A stretch of DNA of 64,000 bases from Spirochaetes bacterium GWE1_32_154 (GTDB lineage: Bacteria > Spirochaetota > GWE2-31-10), in contig MIAY01000001.1 in NCBI GenBank assembly GCA_001829315.1, forward strand, positions 572,927 through 636,926, given 5' to 3'. Made by a program: the position numbers and the translations under genes. The notes below the pieces were generated by a model, which did no database searches, was not told where the DNA came from, and was given only the letters and a program-made list of their open reading frames with translations. Of this stretch, positions 52,149 to 61,031 are shown piece after piece (the first letter of the stretch is position 1; each line of letters starts with the position of its first letter).

Positions 52149-53486
52149 ATGAAAGTTCACACTGTAGTTATAATTTTATTCATTATGGTTTTATCTAATC
52201 TTAATTGTGAAACAAATAATGCAGTTGCTATACAAAATGTTTTTAGAGAAATAGCAAAAGATAATATTCCTGCTGTAGTTAGAGTCGACGCGTTAAATAA
52301 AGATGGTTCTCAATTATCTTTTGGTTCAGGGTTTATTTTTAGGCAAACTGAAGAAACCGTGTATGTTCTTACTAATAATCATGTTGTGAAACCTGACAGT
52401 GTTATGAGGATCACAATGCATAATGATAAACAATTTGATACTGTTTTACTTGGTCGTGATAAACGAACTGATTTAGCTGTTATGAAATTCACGAGTAAAG
52501 AAAAAGTTAAAACGGTAAAAATGGGGAAATCATCAAAAATTGAAGTGGGTGACTGGGCAATCGGGATAGGTAATCCTTATGGTTTTAATGGCTCTGTTAC
52601 CGTTGGAGTTATAAGTGCATCAGGCAGAGCAATGATTGGCGGTTCGCAGGCAACTGATTATATTCAGACAGATGCTGCTATAAATCCCGGAAACTCGGGG
52701 GGGCCTCTTTTAAATATTTATGGTGAAGTAATCGGTATAAATAGCTGGATTGCTTCAATGACCGGTGCTAATACCGGGCTTAGTTTTGCGATACCGATTG
52801 ATATGGCTTCAAATATACTTGAAGCATTAATCAGTAATAAAGAGGTTCAATATCCATGGTTGGGAGTGTATGTTAATTCTTTGACTGATAGTGTTTTTCG
52901 TGAAAAAATGGGGATAGCTTTTGAACATGGTGCTTTTATAATTCAGATTATTGAAGGTTCACCTGCAGATAGCGGTGTTTTATCAGTAGGTGATATAATT
53001 ATAAGTGTTGATGATAAAGAAATCAAGGATGCTAATACACTTATTTGGACGGTTTCAAAGTACCTGCCAGGGGATAAAGTTAAACTTAAAGTGTATAATA
53101 ATGGTGAGACTAGAATTGTAGAGATTACTCTTGGTATGCGTCCGACTGCGGGTGAAGATGGATCGGTTAATACAACGAGTGAGTTGCAAAAATCAGAATT
53201 TCTGGGTGCAGAAATTTCTTCGGTCAATAATGATTTGATAAAATTGTATGAGCTTAATAAAGAAAGCAAAGGAGTTGTTGTCGTAGCATTTAAAGATAAT
53301 TCTCCAGCGTTAAATTATGGTGTTCAGGCTGGTGATGTAATAATAAAAATCAATAAAACAACCATAGAAAATATTAGTGATTTAAATAATTTTATTACAT
53401 CAGATAAAGAAGCTCCGGCTGGTTTTTATTATACGAAAATAGTAAGAAAAGGTCGTGAAATGATTATTGGCATAGTTAGTAAATAA
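52149..53486 (+). CDS. HtrA/Deg-type serine protease with two PDZ domains
   Basis: The 445-aa periplasmic protease degrades misfolded envelope proteins. The signal (about 1-19, ending SNLNC) may be a lipoprotein signal. The catalytic triad is in TNNHVV (His), KRTDLAVMKF (Asp) and NPGNSGGPLL (Ser). Two PDZ domains follow (about 230-320, with GSPADSGVLSVGDIIISVD, and about 350-435, with NSPALNYGVQAGDVIIKIN). Close to DegP/DegQ by order. It follows map by 18 nt and precedes the 53487 inverted-repeat element. Confidence 0.95.
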   Translation: MKVHTVVIILFIMVLSNLNCETNNAVAIQNVFREIAKDNIPAVVRVDALNKDGSQLSFGSGFIFRQTEETVYVLTNNHVVKPDSVMRITMHNDKQFDTVLLGRDKRTDLAVMKFTSKEKVKTVKMGKSSKIEVGDWAIGIGNPYGFNGSVTVGVISASGRAMIGGSQATDYIQTDAAINPGNSGGPLLNIYGEVIGINSWIASMTGANTGLSFAIPIDMASNILEALISNKEVQYPWLGVYVNSLTDSVFREKMGIAFEHGAFIIQIIEGSPADSGVLSVGDIIISVDDKEIKDANTLIWTVSKYLPGDKVKLKVYNNGETRIVEITLGMRPTAGEDGSVNTTSELQKSEFLGAEISSVNNDLIKLYELNKESKGVVVVAFKDNSPALNYGVQAGDVIIKINKTTIENISDLNNFITSDKEAPAGFYYTKIVRKGREMIIGIVSK

Positions 53487-53647
53487 AGGGCACCTCTAAT
53501 AACCCAATTTAGTTTTAAACTCGATCTTTTTTTTACCTACTTCTTCGCCAAAGTTATCATATAATGCAATTATATGATAACTTTAGCTCATCGTAAGTGA
53601 AAAAAATCTCTTCGTTTAAATTCTAAAGCGGTTTTTAGAGGTGCCCT
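53487..53647. repeat. 161-bp element with 13-bp perfect terminal inverted repeats
   Basis: AGGGCACCTCTAA at 53487-53499 and TTAGAGGTGCCCT at 53635-53647 are perfect inverted repeats. Centrally, AAGTTATCATATAAT (53551-53565), loop GCA, then its perfect complement (53569-53583) form a 15-bp palindrome. No reading frame or transposase is present. It directly follows the htrA stop. It shares CTCGAT, T-rich and CTACTTCT segments in the same order with the 33049 element. Confidence 0.75.
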
Positions 53648-53672
53648 GAAAAAGAGGCTTAAAGCCTTTTTT

Positions 53673-54491
53673 TTATTCGTTTGAAGAAATTGCATTGAGC
53701 AATTTTGTTTTAATTGTTTTAAATTTATTATCAACACTTCTATTTGAGAACTTGTTTGAGAAAATAGTTCCTTTTTCTTTTTTATCAAGCAGTAATACCG
53801 GCTTTTCATCGTTGAAACCTTCAATAATTGCTTTAACTTCAAGATCTGTTTTATTCTCAGAAAAACCAAGTTTACCAAGTTTTTCACCACACTCGTCACT
53901 GAAAGTTTCCTTTGACATTGGTACTCGTACACTCATAAACTTAATCTTTTCACCGGATAATTCTCTTCGTGCAGATTCGAAGAAACCGTTATATGCATAG
54001 GATGCAATGTTAGTAAGTGAAAAATAAGGGATCCCGACAGATTCTGTAAAATCACTTATTGTAATAATTGATGGTTTTTTTGCAGATTTTAATTCTTTTA
54101 TAAGTAACTTAATGAAAATTAAATTAAATTTTAAATCCTTATCGATTACTTTTTCAATATCAGCATTGGTAATATCATCAATTTTTTTTATTACCGGATT
54201 TATGCCATTAAATACAAGAATATCAAATCCGCCGGCAATTTTTTTCATAATGAGTATTGATTTTTCAATATCAGAAACAGAATGCCAATCACATACAACC
54301 GGTGATATTCTTCCGGATTTCTTTTTTATATTTTCAAGTACTTTAACGGGTTTTTCTAAATTTTCTTTCTTTTTTCCGATTAGAATAACCTCAGATTTTG
54401 ACAATGCGATTTCCAGTGCTAATTTTTGACTTAGTTCAGAGTCTCCTCCTGTGACGATAATTACTTTGTTTCTTAATAAGTTCGCTTTCAT
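53673..54491 (-). CDS. SDR-fold protein with altered cofactor and catalytic motifs
   Basis: The protein of about 272 aa has the short-chain dehydrogenase fold: IIVTGGDSEL at the N-terminus, VCDWHS, VFNGINP (for NAG) and IITISDFTES. The glycine-rich motif TGxxxGxG has become TGGDSELS. The catalytic YxxxK position, aligned by the following ASYAYNGF, reads TNIAS (Thr160 and Ser164). Reductase activity is therefore doubtful and a binding or structural role is inferred. It starts at 54491 after GGGGGG. It ends near the 53487 element. Confidence 0.65.
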   Translation of the reverse strand: MKANLLRNKVIIVTGGDSELSQKLALEIALSKSEVILIGKKKENLEKPVKVLENIKKKSGRISPVVCDWHSVSDIEKSILIMKKIAGGFDILVFNGINPVIKKIDDITNADIEKVIDKDLKFNLIFIKLLIKELKSAKKPSIITISDFTESVGIPYFSLTNIASYAYNGFFESARRELSGEKIKFMSVRVPMSKETFSDECGEKLGKLGFSENKTDLEVKAIIEGFNDEKPVLLLDKKEKGTIFSNKFSNRSVDNKFKTIKTKLLNAISSNE

Positions 54492-54618
54492 GTATTCCCC
54501 CCAAATTATTTTATACATTTTATTTTAACTTTTGAATTTTAAATTATTTTGTAATAAACTGCAATAAAAATGTTAATTATCTATTTTTCGGGCTATTTTC
54601 TTTACTTTTTTTTAATTT

Positions 54619-54627
54619 TGGTATACT
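54619..54627 (+). promoter_or_regulatory. Extended -10 promoter of the response regulator gene
   Basis: TG-G-TATACT (54619-54627) is an extended -10 element. TTTACT at 54601-54606 is a possible -35 with a short spacer. Confidence 0.45.
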
Positions 54628-54663
54628 ATTAAAGTGTAATTTATAATTAAATGGTGGAATTAT

Positions 54664-55041
54664 ATGACAAAATCGTATCTATATAGAAAGATTCTCATAA
54701 TTGAGGATGATGAAATATTTTTAAAACCGCTTGTGAAGTTTTTAACAACAAATCAGTTTCAGGTAAATATAGCAAATAACGCATTAACCGGCATTGATTT
54801 GCAGGATAATATAAAGTTTGATATTATTATAACAGATTTAAGAATGGAAGGGATGAGTGGTGCTGAGGCGATTACAAAAATTTCCGCAAAATATCCGGAT
54901 TCAAAAATAATTGTTGTTTCAGGTTTTGTAAAAGAAGATGAGGAATTTAAGCAGATAAAAAATAATACTCAAGTTTGTGCAGTCTATGAAAAACCTGTTG
55001 ACTTTAATGAATTATTAGATAAGATTAAAGAATCTTTATAA
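54664..55041 (+). CDS. Stand-alone receiver-domain response regulator
   Basis: This 125-aa protein is a complete CheY-like receiver. It has acidic residues IIEDDE (Asp15-Asp16), the phospho-Asp58 in IIITDLRMEGMSG, Ser86 in VVSGF and Lys110 in YEKP. It has no output domain, so it acts through protein contacts with a kinase or motor-type partner. No kinase gene adjoins it. GGTGGA is the SD, 6 nt before the ATG. Confidence 0.88.
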   Translation: MTKSYLYRKILIIEDDEIFLKPLVKFLTTNQFQVNIANNALTGIDLQDNIKFDIIITDLRMEGMSGAEAITKISAKYPDSKIIVVSGFVKEDEEFKQIKNNTQVCAVYEKPVDFNELLDKIKESL

Positions 55042-55125
55042 TTTATGTATCCCCATAGCTATACTTTACTATTCATACAAATTATTTAATATTTTATTTA
55101 TTGAAAAATCCGATTGGTAAGAAAA

Positions 55126-55193
55126 GCGACTTCCATGTGAACAGTACGAATTATTTACCCGGAAGTCGCCAGTTGCGAAGGCATTATGCCTAT
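55126..55193 (+). promoter_or_regulatory. Structured RNA element upstream of a lipoprotein gene
   Basis: A perfect 9-bp stem (GCGACTTCC at 55126-55134 with GGAAGTCGC at 55161-55169) encloses a 26-nt loop. A second small hairpin follows (AGGCA-TTA-TGCCT). It lies in the 220-bp gap before the 55262 gene and carries no reading frame. It could be a leader regulatory element, a termination site without a clear T-run or a small RNA. No riboswitch class is recognised. Confidence 0.35.
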
Positions 55194-55261
55194 GAAGTTA
55201 ATTATAGTATGTTTTTTATATAAGTGGGAAAAAATATTAATATTTCTTATAGAGGTCTATT

Positions 55262-55801
55262 GTGTTGAAGTTCAATACTAATTTTTTTTTGTATTTTTTT
55301 TGTTCGATAGCGGGTCTTTTTTTATTCATTACCTGTTCTCATAAAGAAGTCAAAGAAATTTATGTAGAACCGATACCTGTTGTTATTGTTGAAAAAGAAT
55401 CTGATTATTCAAATGATATGATTGTTGTTTATAAAAAACTTGTTTCATCAATAAAAAAAAGAGATATTGATGGTATTATGACATGTTATTCAGATGTAGC
55501 ACAATATTCTTATTCTGATACTGTTTTTTCTGAACTAAGATGCTATAATAATGAACTGAATGTAACCGGTGTTGATACCATTAGATTACAGTATGGTAGT
55601 ATGTTTAGAAAAAAATATCTTGATAGTATTGAATATGAAATAATTAATGTAAACAACAGTAAAAAACAATTAAAAATAATTAATTTATGGGCTAATAGTG
55701 ATTATGGTGTTTACGAATATTTACATTTTGATATTATTGATGGTAAATTTCTTATCGATTCACATTCTATAGTTAAGGAGAGAAAGGGTGCTAAAGGATG
55801 A
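55262..55801 (+). CDS. Lipoprotein, possible NTF2-like domain
   Basis: The 179-aa protein starts with GTG (AGAGG 6 nt upstream). A lipoprotein signal ends in LFLFITC, predicting lipidated Cys25. After a linker (KEVKEIYVEPIPVV) comes a domain starting YKKLVSSIKKRDIDGIMTCYSD and ending in a strand-rich region (EYLHFDIIDGKFLIDSH), a layout like SnoaL/NTF2 folds. Unassigned. It overlaps the next gene by 14 nt. Confidence 0.65.
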   Translation: MLKFNTNFFLYFFCSIAGLFLFITCSHKEVKEIYVEPIPVVIVEKESDYSNDMIVVYKKLVSSIKKRDIDGIMTCYSDVAQYSYSDTVFSELRCYNNELNVTGVDTIRLQYGSMFRKKYLDSIEYEIINVNNSKKQLKIINLWANSDYGVYEYLHFDIIDGKFLIDSHSIVKERKGAKG

Positions 55802-56231
55802 CAAGAAAATTGATATTGAGATGCTCGTTTTTTTTATGGGAGTCTCTTTATTCAGTTCATCATTTTATTTGTTTAAACATCCTTTATTTTATATAACAAG
55901 TTTAACTGTTAATAGAAGAGCATTATTAAGTATTTATATGCCTGATTTATTAATTTTTTTATCTGTTTTAATACCTTATTTATTAATTGTTTGTGTATTA
56001 ATTATCAGATCATTTGTCTGGAAAAAAATAGTTAGAAATAAATATTTTCTTATTTTGTTTTTTCCGTTATTTGCTTTTTTTTCAAAAGGTATGGATATGC
56101 CTACGGTTTATATAGATTTTAAACCATACACATTATTAGTAAATAATTTTGGTTTTATTTCATTTATTTTGCTCGGTTATATTTTAACAATTATTCAAAA
56201 CAAATTAAGGAAGATACATGGTAACGATTGA
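55788..56231 (+). CDS. Small integral membrane protein
   Basis: The 147-aa protein starts with GTG and has about four hydrophobic helices (roughly 13-30, 50-75, 83-97 and 115-137) with basic loops. No family is recognised. AAGGAG precedes the GTG. It is sandwiched between the lipoprotein gene and era with overlaps on both sides (14 nt each), so it is translated together with them. Confidence 0.55.
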   Translation: MLKDDKKIDIEMLVFFMGVSLFSSSFYLFKHPLFYITSLTVNRRALLSIYMPDLLIFLSVLIPYLLIVCVLIIRSFVWKKIVRNKYFLILFFPLFAFFSKGMDMPTVYIDFKPYTLLVNNFGFISFILLGYILTIIQNKLRKIHGND

Positions 56232-57132
56232 AAATGAAAAAGGTTTTAAAAGCGGGTTTGCAGCTTTAATAGGAAGACCATCATCCGGTAAATCAACTTT
56301 GGTTAATGCTGTATGTGGCTTTAAAGTTTCAATTGTTGCGTCTCAACCTCAAACAACCCGATATACTGTCCGCGGTATTTATACAGAAGATAATTTACAG
56401 CTCATTTTTATTGATACTCCGGGGTTCCATCATTTTACATCATATCTTAATAAAGGGTTAAGTGATTTAGCTGCAGCAACAATGAATGACGGGGATATAG
56501 TTTTGTATGTTGTTGATTTATCAAGAGACTTCGGTGAAGAAGAGGAAGCTATTGTTAATCTGGTATTGAAACATAAAGACCGTTTAATAGTGGTTTTTAA
56601 TAAATCTGATGAGGTTTCTGATTATAAAAATAGTTCTACAAATTTCAAAGAAATTAGAGAACGGCTTTCTGATATTCCGTACGTTGTTATTTCTGCAGCT
56701 AAGGAAAAAGGGCTTCGTGAAATGATAGATTTGATTTCTTCAAAATTTAAAGAAGGACCATTATATTATCCTGAAGAATTTGTAACCGATCAATCAATTC
56801 CATTTAGAATCGAAGAGGTTGTCAGGGAATCAATGTTTGATTTTACTAAAGAAGAGATTCCTCATTCTGTGTATGTCAAAGTTGATGATTTAGAGGTCAC
56901 TGATAAAAAAATAATTGCAAGTGCAACTATTTTTACTGACCGAAATAGTCAGAAAGGTATTATTGTTGGTAAAGCAGGTGCTAATATTAAAGGTATTGGT
57001 TCTTCAGCACGAGTTAAATTGGAAGATATTTTTGAGAGAAATGTAAATCTCTTTCTTAATGTAAAAGTGCATGAAAATTGGCGAAAAGATGAAAAATTTA
57101 TAAAAAAACTTTTTAAATTAGATAACAGGTAA
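56218..57132 (+). CDS. era: GTPase Era
   Basis: The 304-aa GTPase helps 30S ribosome maturation at the 3' end of 16S rRNA. G1 GRPSSGKSTL (near 19), G2 QTTRYTVRGI, G3 DTPGFHH, G4 NKSDE and the C-terminal KH domain with KGIIVGKAGANIKGIG are all present. The overlap with the upstream membrane gene is 14 nt, and the lipid-kinase gene follows after 2 nt. Confidence 0.97.
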   Translation: MVTIENEKGFKSGFAALIGRPSSGKSTLVNAVCGFKVSIVASQPQTTRYTVRGIYTEDNLQLIFIDTPGFHHFTSYLNKGLSDLAAATMNDGDIVLYVVDLSRDFGEEEEAIVNLVLKHKDRLIVVFNKSDEVSDYKNSSTNFKEIRERLSDIPYVVISAAKEKGLREMIDLISSKFKEGPLYYPEEFVTDQSIPFRIEEVVRESMFDFTKEEIPHSVYVKVDDLEVTDKKIIASATIFTDRNSQKGIIVGKAGANIKGIGSSARVKLEDIFERNVNLFLNVKVHENWRKDEKFIKKLFKLDNR

Positions 57133-57134
57133 TT

Positions 57135-57755
57135 ATGGCTGTGGTAAAAAATAAGCTTGTTCATAAACTTCTTAATGTTTCTGATATGATTAAAAAAGAA
57201 TTATTTAGAAAAACAATTCATATGATGTCTTCTTTTTTGCCTTTTTTTTATTATTTTAATAAAGCTTTTGTTATGATTGGTTTATTATCAATTACTTTGT
57301 TATATTTTATATCAGAAGTATTACGGTATAATAATATTAAAATCCCAATTATTTCAGGAGTAACCGAGCTTGCTGCCCGGTCAAGAGATGAGGGGAAAAT
57401 TGTTTTAGGTCCAATTACTTTAGCACTTGGTGTGTTTCTTTCATTTACATTTTTTGATTATAGAATCGCGATTATAGCAATTTTTGCATTGTCTTTCGGT
57501 GATGGTGTTGCCAGTTTGTTTGGTAAAATTATTGAAGGTCCGAAGATTCCGTTGACATTTGGTAAAACGCTTAGCGGTTCATTAGGGTGTTTTGTCGTTT
57601 TATTTATAGTGTATCTTTCATGCGGAATTGAGCTGAAACAATCGTTTTTGATAGCGCTGTTTGCTACTTTTATTGAAGCATTCCCCAGTGGTGATTATGA
57701 TAATCTTCTTATTCCGGTTGCAACCGGTTTATTTGCCCAAAATGTTATGTTTTAA
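57135..57755 (+). CDS. Polytopic lipid kinase (CTP-dependent dolichol/diacylglycerol kinase family)
   Basis: The 206-aa protein has six or so membrane helices and the blocks EVLRYNNIKIPI, ARSRDEGKIVLGP, FGDGVASLFGKI and FGKTLSGSLGC typical of phosphatidate cytidylyltransferase-like/dolichol kinase proteins (Sec59, DgkA-like yeast Dgk1 relatives). These phosphorylate polyprenols or diacylglycerol with CTP. The substrate is not visible from the sequence. It follows era by 2 nt. Confidence 0.78.
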   Translation: MAVVKNKLVHKLLNVSDMIKKELFRKTIHMMSSFLPFFYYFNKAFVMIGLLSITLLYFISEVLRYNNIKIPIISGVTELAARSRDEGKIVLGPITLALGVFLSFTFFDYRIAIIAIFALSFGDGVASLFGKIIEGPKIPLTFGKTLSGSLGCFVVLFIVYLSCGIELKQSFLIALFATFIEAFPSGDYDNLLIPVATGLFAQNVMF

Positions 57756-57764
57756 ACCGGTTTT

Positions 57765-58358
57765 TTAAGCATTTAACAACTTTCGACATTCAGTTAAAAT
57801 TCTTTCTTTTATAACGTCAAAATGATCGGGATTTGTTGTAATAAACGTTTCCAGTTGACTTTTGAATATATCATTTTTGATATAAGGCAAATTAATAATA
57901 ATATTGAATATGCTTGTTTCAAAACTTGCTGCTGCTAATGATACGCCACACGCTGCATCACTTATCAGGAATTTATTACAGTAGGGTAGGAACTCATCAA
58001 TTGTGTACAACAGTTTCATTGAATATTCAGCGGTTAGCAAAGGTACTTTTGCACATTGCTCTGCAGCATTGTTAATTTGTTGTGTTCTATGTGCTTTTTC
58101 AGTTTCAGTAACTTTTGGCAATTTCTTCATTTCCTGCCAATGTGAGAATGCATTTTGATCGTCAATACAAAGTTTGTTACCTTCTTCTCTAAGAAATATT
58201 AATTGTTCACAAATTTTTTCTGATATGTCTGATATTGAAAAGCGGACTGCTTTTTCTGCACAGGCAGCTGCAAGTGCCAAAGTTAAACCGGATGCAGCTC
58301 CACCACCGGGTGTCGGGCTGGTTGACCCCAGTTTTTCTGTAAATTCATTAAGTTTCAT
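57765..58358 (-). CDS. Cyclodeaminase/cyclohydrolase (FTCD_C) family protein
   Basis: The 197-aa helical protein shows the FTCD_C hallmark STSPTPGGGAASG at its start and VPLLTAEYSMKLL with the later LISDAACGVSLAAASFE segment. Family members are formiminotetrahydrofolate cyclodeaminase or methenyltetrahydrofolate cyclohydrolase (FchA). No folate-histidine genes are adjacent, so one-carbon folate metabolism is inferred. AAGGA lies before the ATG, and the gene follows the double-receiver gene by 9 nt. Confidence 0.85.
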   Translation of the reverse strand: MKLNEFTEKLGSTSPTPGGGAASGLTLALAAACAEKAVRFSISDISEKICEQLIFLREEGNKLCIDDQNAFSHWQEMKKLPKVTETEKAHRTQQINNAAEQCAKVPLLTAEYSMKLLYTIDEFLPYCNKFLISDAACGVSLAAASFETSIFNIIINLPYIKNDIFKSQLETFITTNPDHFDVIKERILTECRKLLNA

Positions 58359-58367
58359 TGTTTTTCC

Positions 58368-59603
58368 TTACATAGTCATTTTTAAAAGTTCTTCAGCTTT
58401 ATTTATAAGTGCTTCAGCCTTAATCGGTTTTGTCATGAAATTGGTTATCCCGAATTCCCGTGCTTTAAAAACCATTTCTTTTTGAGAAAGTGCTGTTACG
58501 ATTACTATTGGAATATAAATATTTTTTTCAATTAAATATTTAGTAAGTTGAAACCCGTTCATTTGCGGCATCATAAGATCAAGAAATAATAAATCAGGTT
58601 TGTTATCAGTCACATCACGTAAAAACGCATGCGCATTCTCATAGGTACTGATTATCCAGTTTTCACGGTCTAATACCGTTGCCATAAATTCAAGAATATA
58701 TAAATCATCATCAACAATTGCAATTTTGTATGAATCCTTTACCTGGATTTTCTCTGACGAAAAAGCGAATTCTATTGAATGTTCATGGTTATTTGAGTCT
58801 TCAATAGTTGACAATAATTGAGCTTTAATTTCATCAAGTTCATTTCCGTAAGCAAAGATATCAACTTTACCAAGAGAGTCAATTGCTTTGGCAAAATCAT
58901 TGAATATTTCAATGTCCGAGTAATTGGTTTTACTCATAAGAGCTTGTATAGAGTCGGATGATGACAGGATTTTAATTCCTCGATTTACGGAAGACGTTTC
59001 TTCGGTAACAATATCAAAAAGTAAATTTAATTTGAGTGAATACTCTTCATAATAGTCAATATGTGTCAAAATGACGAGAACTTTGGTTATTGATCTGTTG
59101 TATATTTTGTTAATTTGGGATATTCGATACCGCAAAATTTCAATTTTTTCTATATTAAGACCATTTGCTATTTCAATGAATAAAACATCATCATTTAAAT
59201 GCACATCAATTAATGATGGTGTCTGATCAATAGTTAATTTAATTTTGAATAATTCACTGACGTATTGCCATAACAAATCAATTTTTAATGGTTTAAATAA
59301 AACTTTATTCACTTTAAGTTTATTAAGTTTTTGATTAACTTCCGCATCATTGTTTTGAGCAATGACAATAACCGGAATATTATTTGTTGTTTTATAATCG
59401 AGTTTTTCTTTTAATAATTTAAAGGCATCCATTCGTTCAAGAATAAGATCCATTATTATAAGGTCGGGAAGTTCATTTTTTATTTTAATAATACCTTCAA
59501 AACCGTCGCGACAAAGAATGACATCAAACTTAAGTTGTTTAAGTTTTTCAGATATATATTTACGAAGTGCATCATCACTTTCGATTATTAGAACTTTACT
59601 CAT
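58368..59603 (-). CDS. Response regulator with REC, STAS-like and REC domains
   Basis: The 411-aa protein begins with a receiver (Asp10-Asp11, phospho-Asp52, Lys104). A middle segment (about 130-245) follows, with the alternating strands and helices of a STAS domain (LFIEIANGLNIEKIEILRY through FNDFAKAIDSL). A second complete receiver ends it (Asp298-300, phospho-Asp342, Thr370, Lys392). It has no DNA-binding output. It probably relays signals through protein binding. The ATG has ATGGA upstream. It lies 9 nt before the cyclodeaminase gene, on the same strand. Confidence 0.75.
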   Translation of the reverse strand: MSKVLIIESDDALRKYISEKLKQLKFDVILCRDGFEGIIKIKNELPDLIIMDLILERMDAFKLLKEKLDYKTTNNIPVIVIAQNNDAEVNQKLNKLKVNKVLFKPLKIDLLWQYVSELFKIKLTIDQTPSLIDVHLNDDVLFIEIANGLNIEKIEILRYRISQINKIYNRSITKVLVILTHIDYYEEYSLKLNLLFDIVTEETSSVNRGIKILSSSDSIQALMSKTNYSDIEIFNDFAKAIDSLGKVDIFAYGNELDEIKAQLLSTIEDSNNHEHSIEFAFSSEKIQVKDSYKIAIVDDDLYILEFMATVLDRENWIISTYENAHAFLRDVTDNKPDLLFLDLMMPQMNGFQLTKYLIEKNIYIPIVIVTALSQKEMVFKAREFGITNFMTKPIKAEALINKAEELLKMTM

Positions 59604-59709
59604 TGACTATTCCATTTTTGTGTTTAGAAACCCGTAATTCAGATATAAAACTGTAGATAATATGCAGTAAAAAATATAATTAATCGATTGTTATGTCAAC
59701 CTTTTAATT

Positions 59710-59985
59710 TTATATTGCAAATTTAACATCAGGATTGGCTTTAATTTCTGTATAAAGCAATCGAAGAATTATTAATGTCTCAACCGTAATATCAACTGAA
59801 TAACTTGTATATTTGCCTTCACCTGATTTTTTTTTTGACCAGTTTGAAAAGGGAATATTCATTGCAATTAATACTTCTGTGATAAAGTTTATATTGTTTT
59901 CATCACCTTTTGATGTTTCCATTATTACTTTTAAAGTGTATGAAACCGGAAATTCTATTGTATCTGATGTAAGGCCTGGAATCAT
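59710..59985 (-). CDS. DUF493 (YbeD-like) protein
   Basis: The 91-aa protein has the ferredoxin-like DUF493 pattern: an opening IEFPVSYTLKVIM, a central segment NWSKKKSGEGKYTSYSVDITVE and a closing helix RLLYTEIKANPDVKFAI. E. coli YbeD lies near lipoate genes and has been suggested to regulate them, but no lipoate gene is nearby here. GGGAG lies 8 nt before the ATG. Confidence 0.7.
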   Translation of the reverse strand: MIPGLTSDTIEFPVSYTLKVIMETSKGDENNINFITEVLIAMNIPFSNWSKKKSGEGKYTSYSVDITVETLIILRLLYTEIKANPDVKFAI

Positions 59986-60158
59986 TTGTAAGCTCCCTTT
60001 TTTAATGAATCGACAGAGTTTTAGTTTAAAGGATTTTATAAGCTTTAATCTATTAAAGATATTGGATTATGTCAATTTAATTTTAAAATAACTATATTTA
60101 TTAATTGAAAAAAAATCTGTTTGAGTGTATTATCAATTCAATAAAAATGAGGTGTTCT

Positions 60159-61031
60159 ATGATAAACAGTTTGCTAAAATATAGAGGGTTTGCCTTAAAT
60201 GCTATTAAAGAACAGTACGCTTATAAATTTAAAGCTATGATTTGGGTTATGTATGATATGATATTATTGTTTGTTCAATATTTTTTGTGGAAAGCGATAT
60301 TTGATGCAAATGGCGGCAGTTTATATGATATTTCAATTAAGCAGTATGTTAATTATATAGTTGTCGGTATGGTTACAGCACGGTTTTTAGTCTGTTTTAT
60401 TGACGGTGTAATAGCTGATGAGATAAAAAGCGGTAATATAGCGATGAATTTCATTAAGCCATACAGCTATATTCTCATGAATATAGCAAAACAGGTCGGT
60501 GTTGTGGTGGGTGGCATTATTGCTTTGACTCCGCTTCTTATTGTTTCTTTTTTATTAGTCGGTTTTATTGATGTAAGTTTATTAACAGTTTTTTATTATA
60601 TCATCAGTGTTATTTTGGCTTTTTTTATAATAATATTTTTTAATCTGATTCTCGGGATTTGTGCTTTCTGGATTACCAATTATTGGGGGCTTCGATTACT
60701 TAAATGGCATTTTTTTGTTATATTTTCCGGTGAGATGATTGCGATTACTATGTTTTTCAAAATAGCTGAAAATGGTATTAAAAACTTTCCGATTTCTGTC
60801 TCAGAGCCTATTATACAAGGTTTTTTTAAGATTCTCGGTATTATGTCCTACTGTCTTCCGTTTCAGGCGATGGGTTATACACCGACTGCAATTTTTACCG
60901 GTTTGATTACGGGAACTCACTCAATTCTTTTGCATCTCGGTTTACAGGTTATTTGGGTTGTGGTTATGCTGGTTTCGCTGATTCTGATCTGGAATGTTGC
61001 TAAAAAACAAGTTACTGTCTTAGGAGGCTGA
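60159..61031 (+). CDS. ABC-2 type transporter permease (DUF990-like), first subunit
   Basis: The 290-aa protein has about six transmembrane helices (around 22-48, 58-80, 105-130, 145-175, 185-210 and 258-282) in the ABC-2 layout, with loops such as KSGNIAMNFIKPYSYI. GAGGTG is 5 nt before the ATG at 60159. The frame extends upstream into 60105 without conservation. It is followed directly by the second permease gene (ATG at the next base) and then the ATPase gene, forming a complete exporter. Confidence 0.82.
   Translation: MINSLLKYRGFALNAIKEQYAYKFKAMIWVMYDMILLFVQYFLWKAIFDANGGSLYDISIKQYVNYIVVGMVTARFLVCFIDGVIADEIKSGNIAMNFIKPYSYILMNIAKQVGVVVGGIIALTPLLIVSFLLVGFIDVSLLTVFYYIISVILAFFIIIFFNLILGICAFWITNYWGLRLLKWHFFVIFSGEMIAITMFFKIAENGIKNFPISVSEPIIQGFFKILGIMSYCLPFQAMGYTPTAIFTGLITGTHSILLHLGLQVIWVVVMLVSLILIWNVAKKQVTVLGG

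Noticed and set aside
55126-55193. c-di-GMP or cobalamin riboswitch
   Set aside because: None of the conserved core sequences of these classes is present; only the stem-loop shape is shared.
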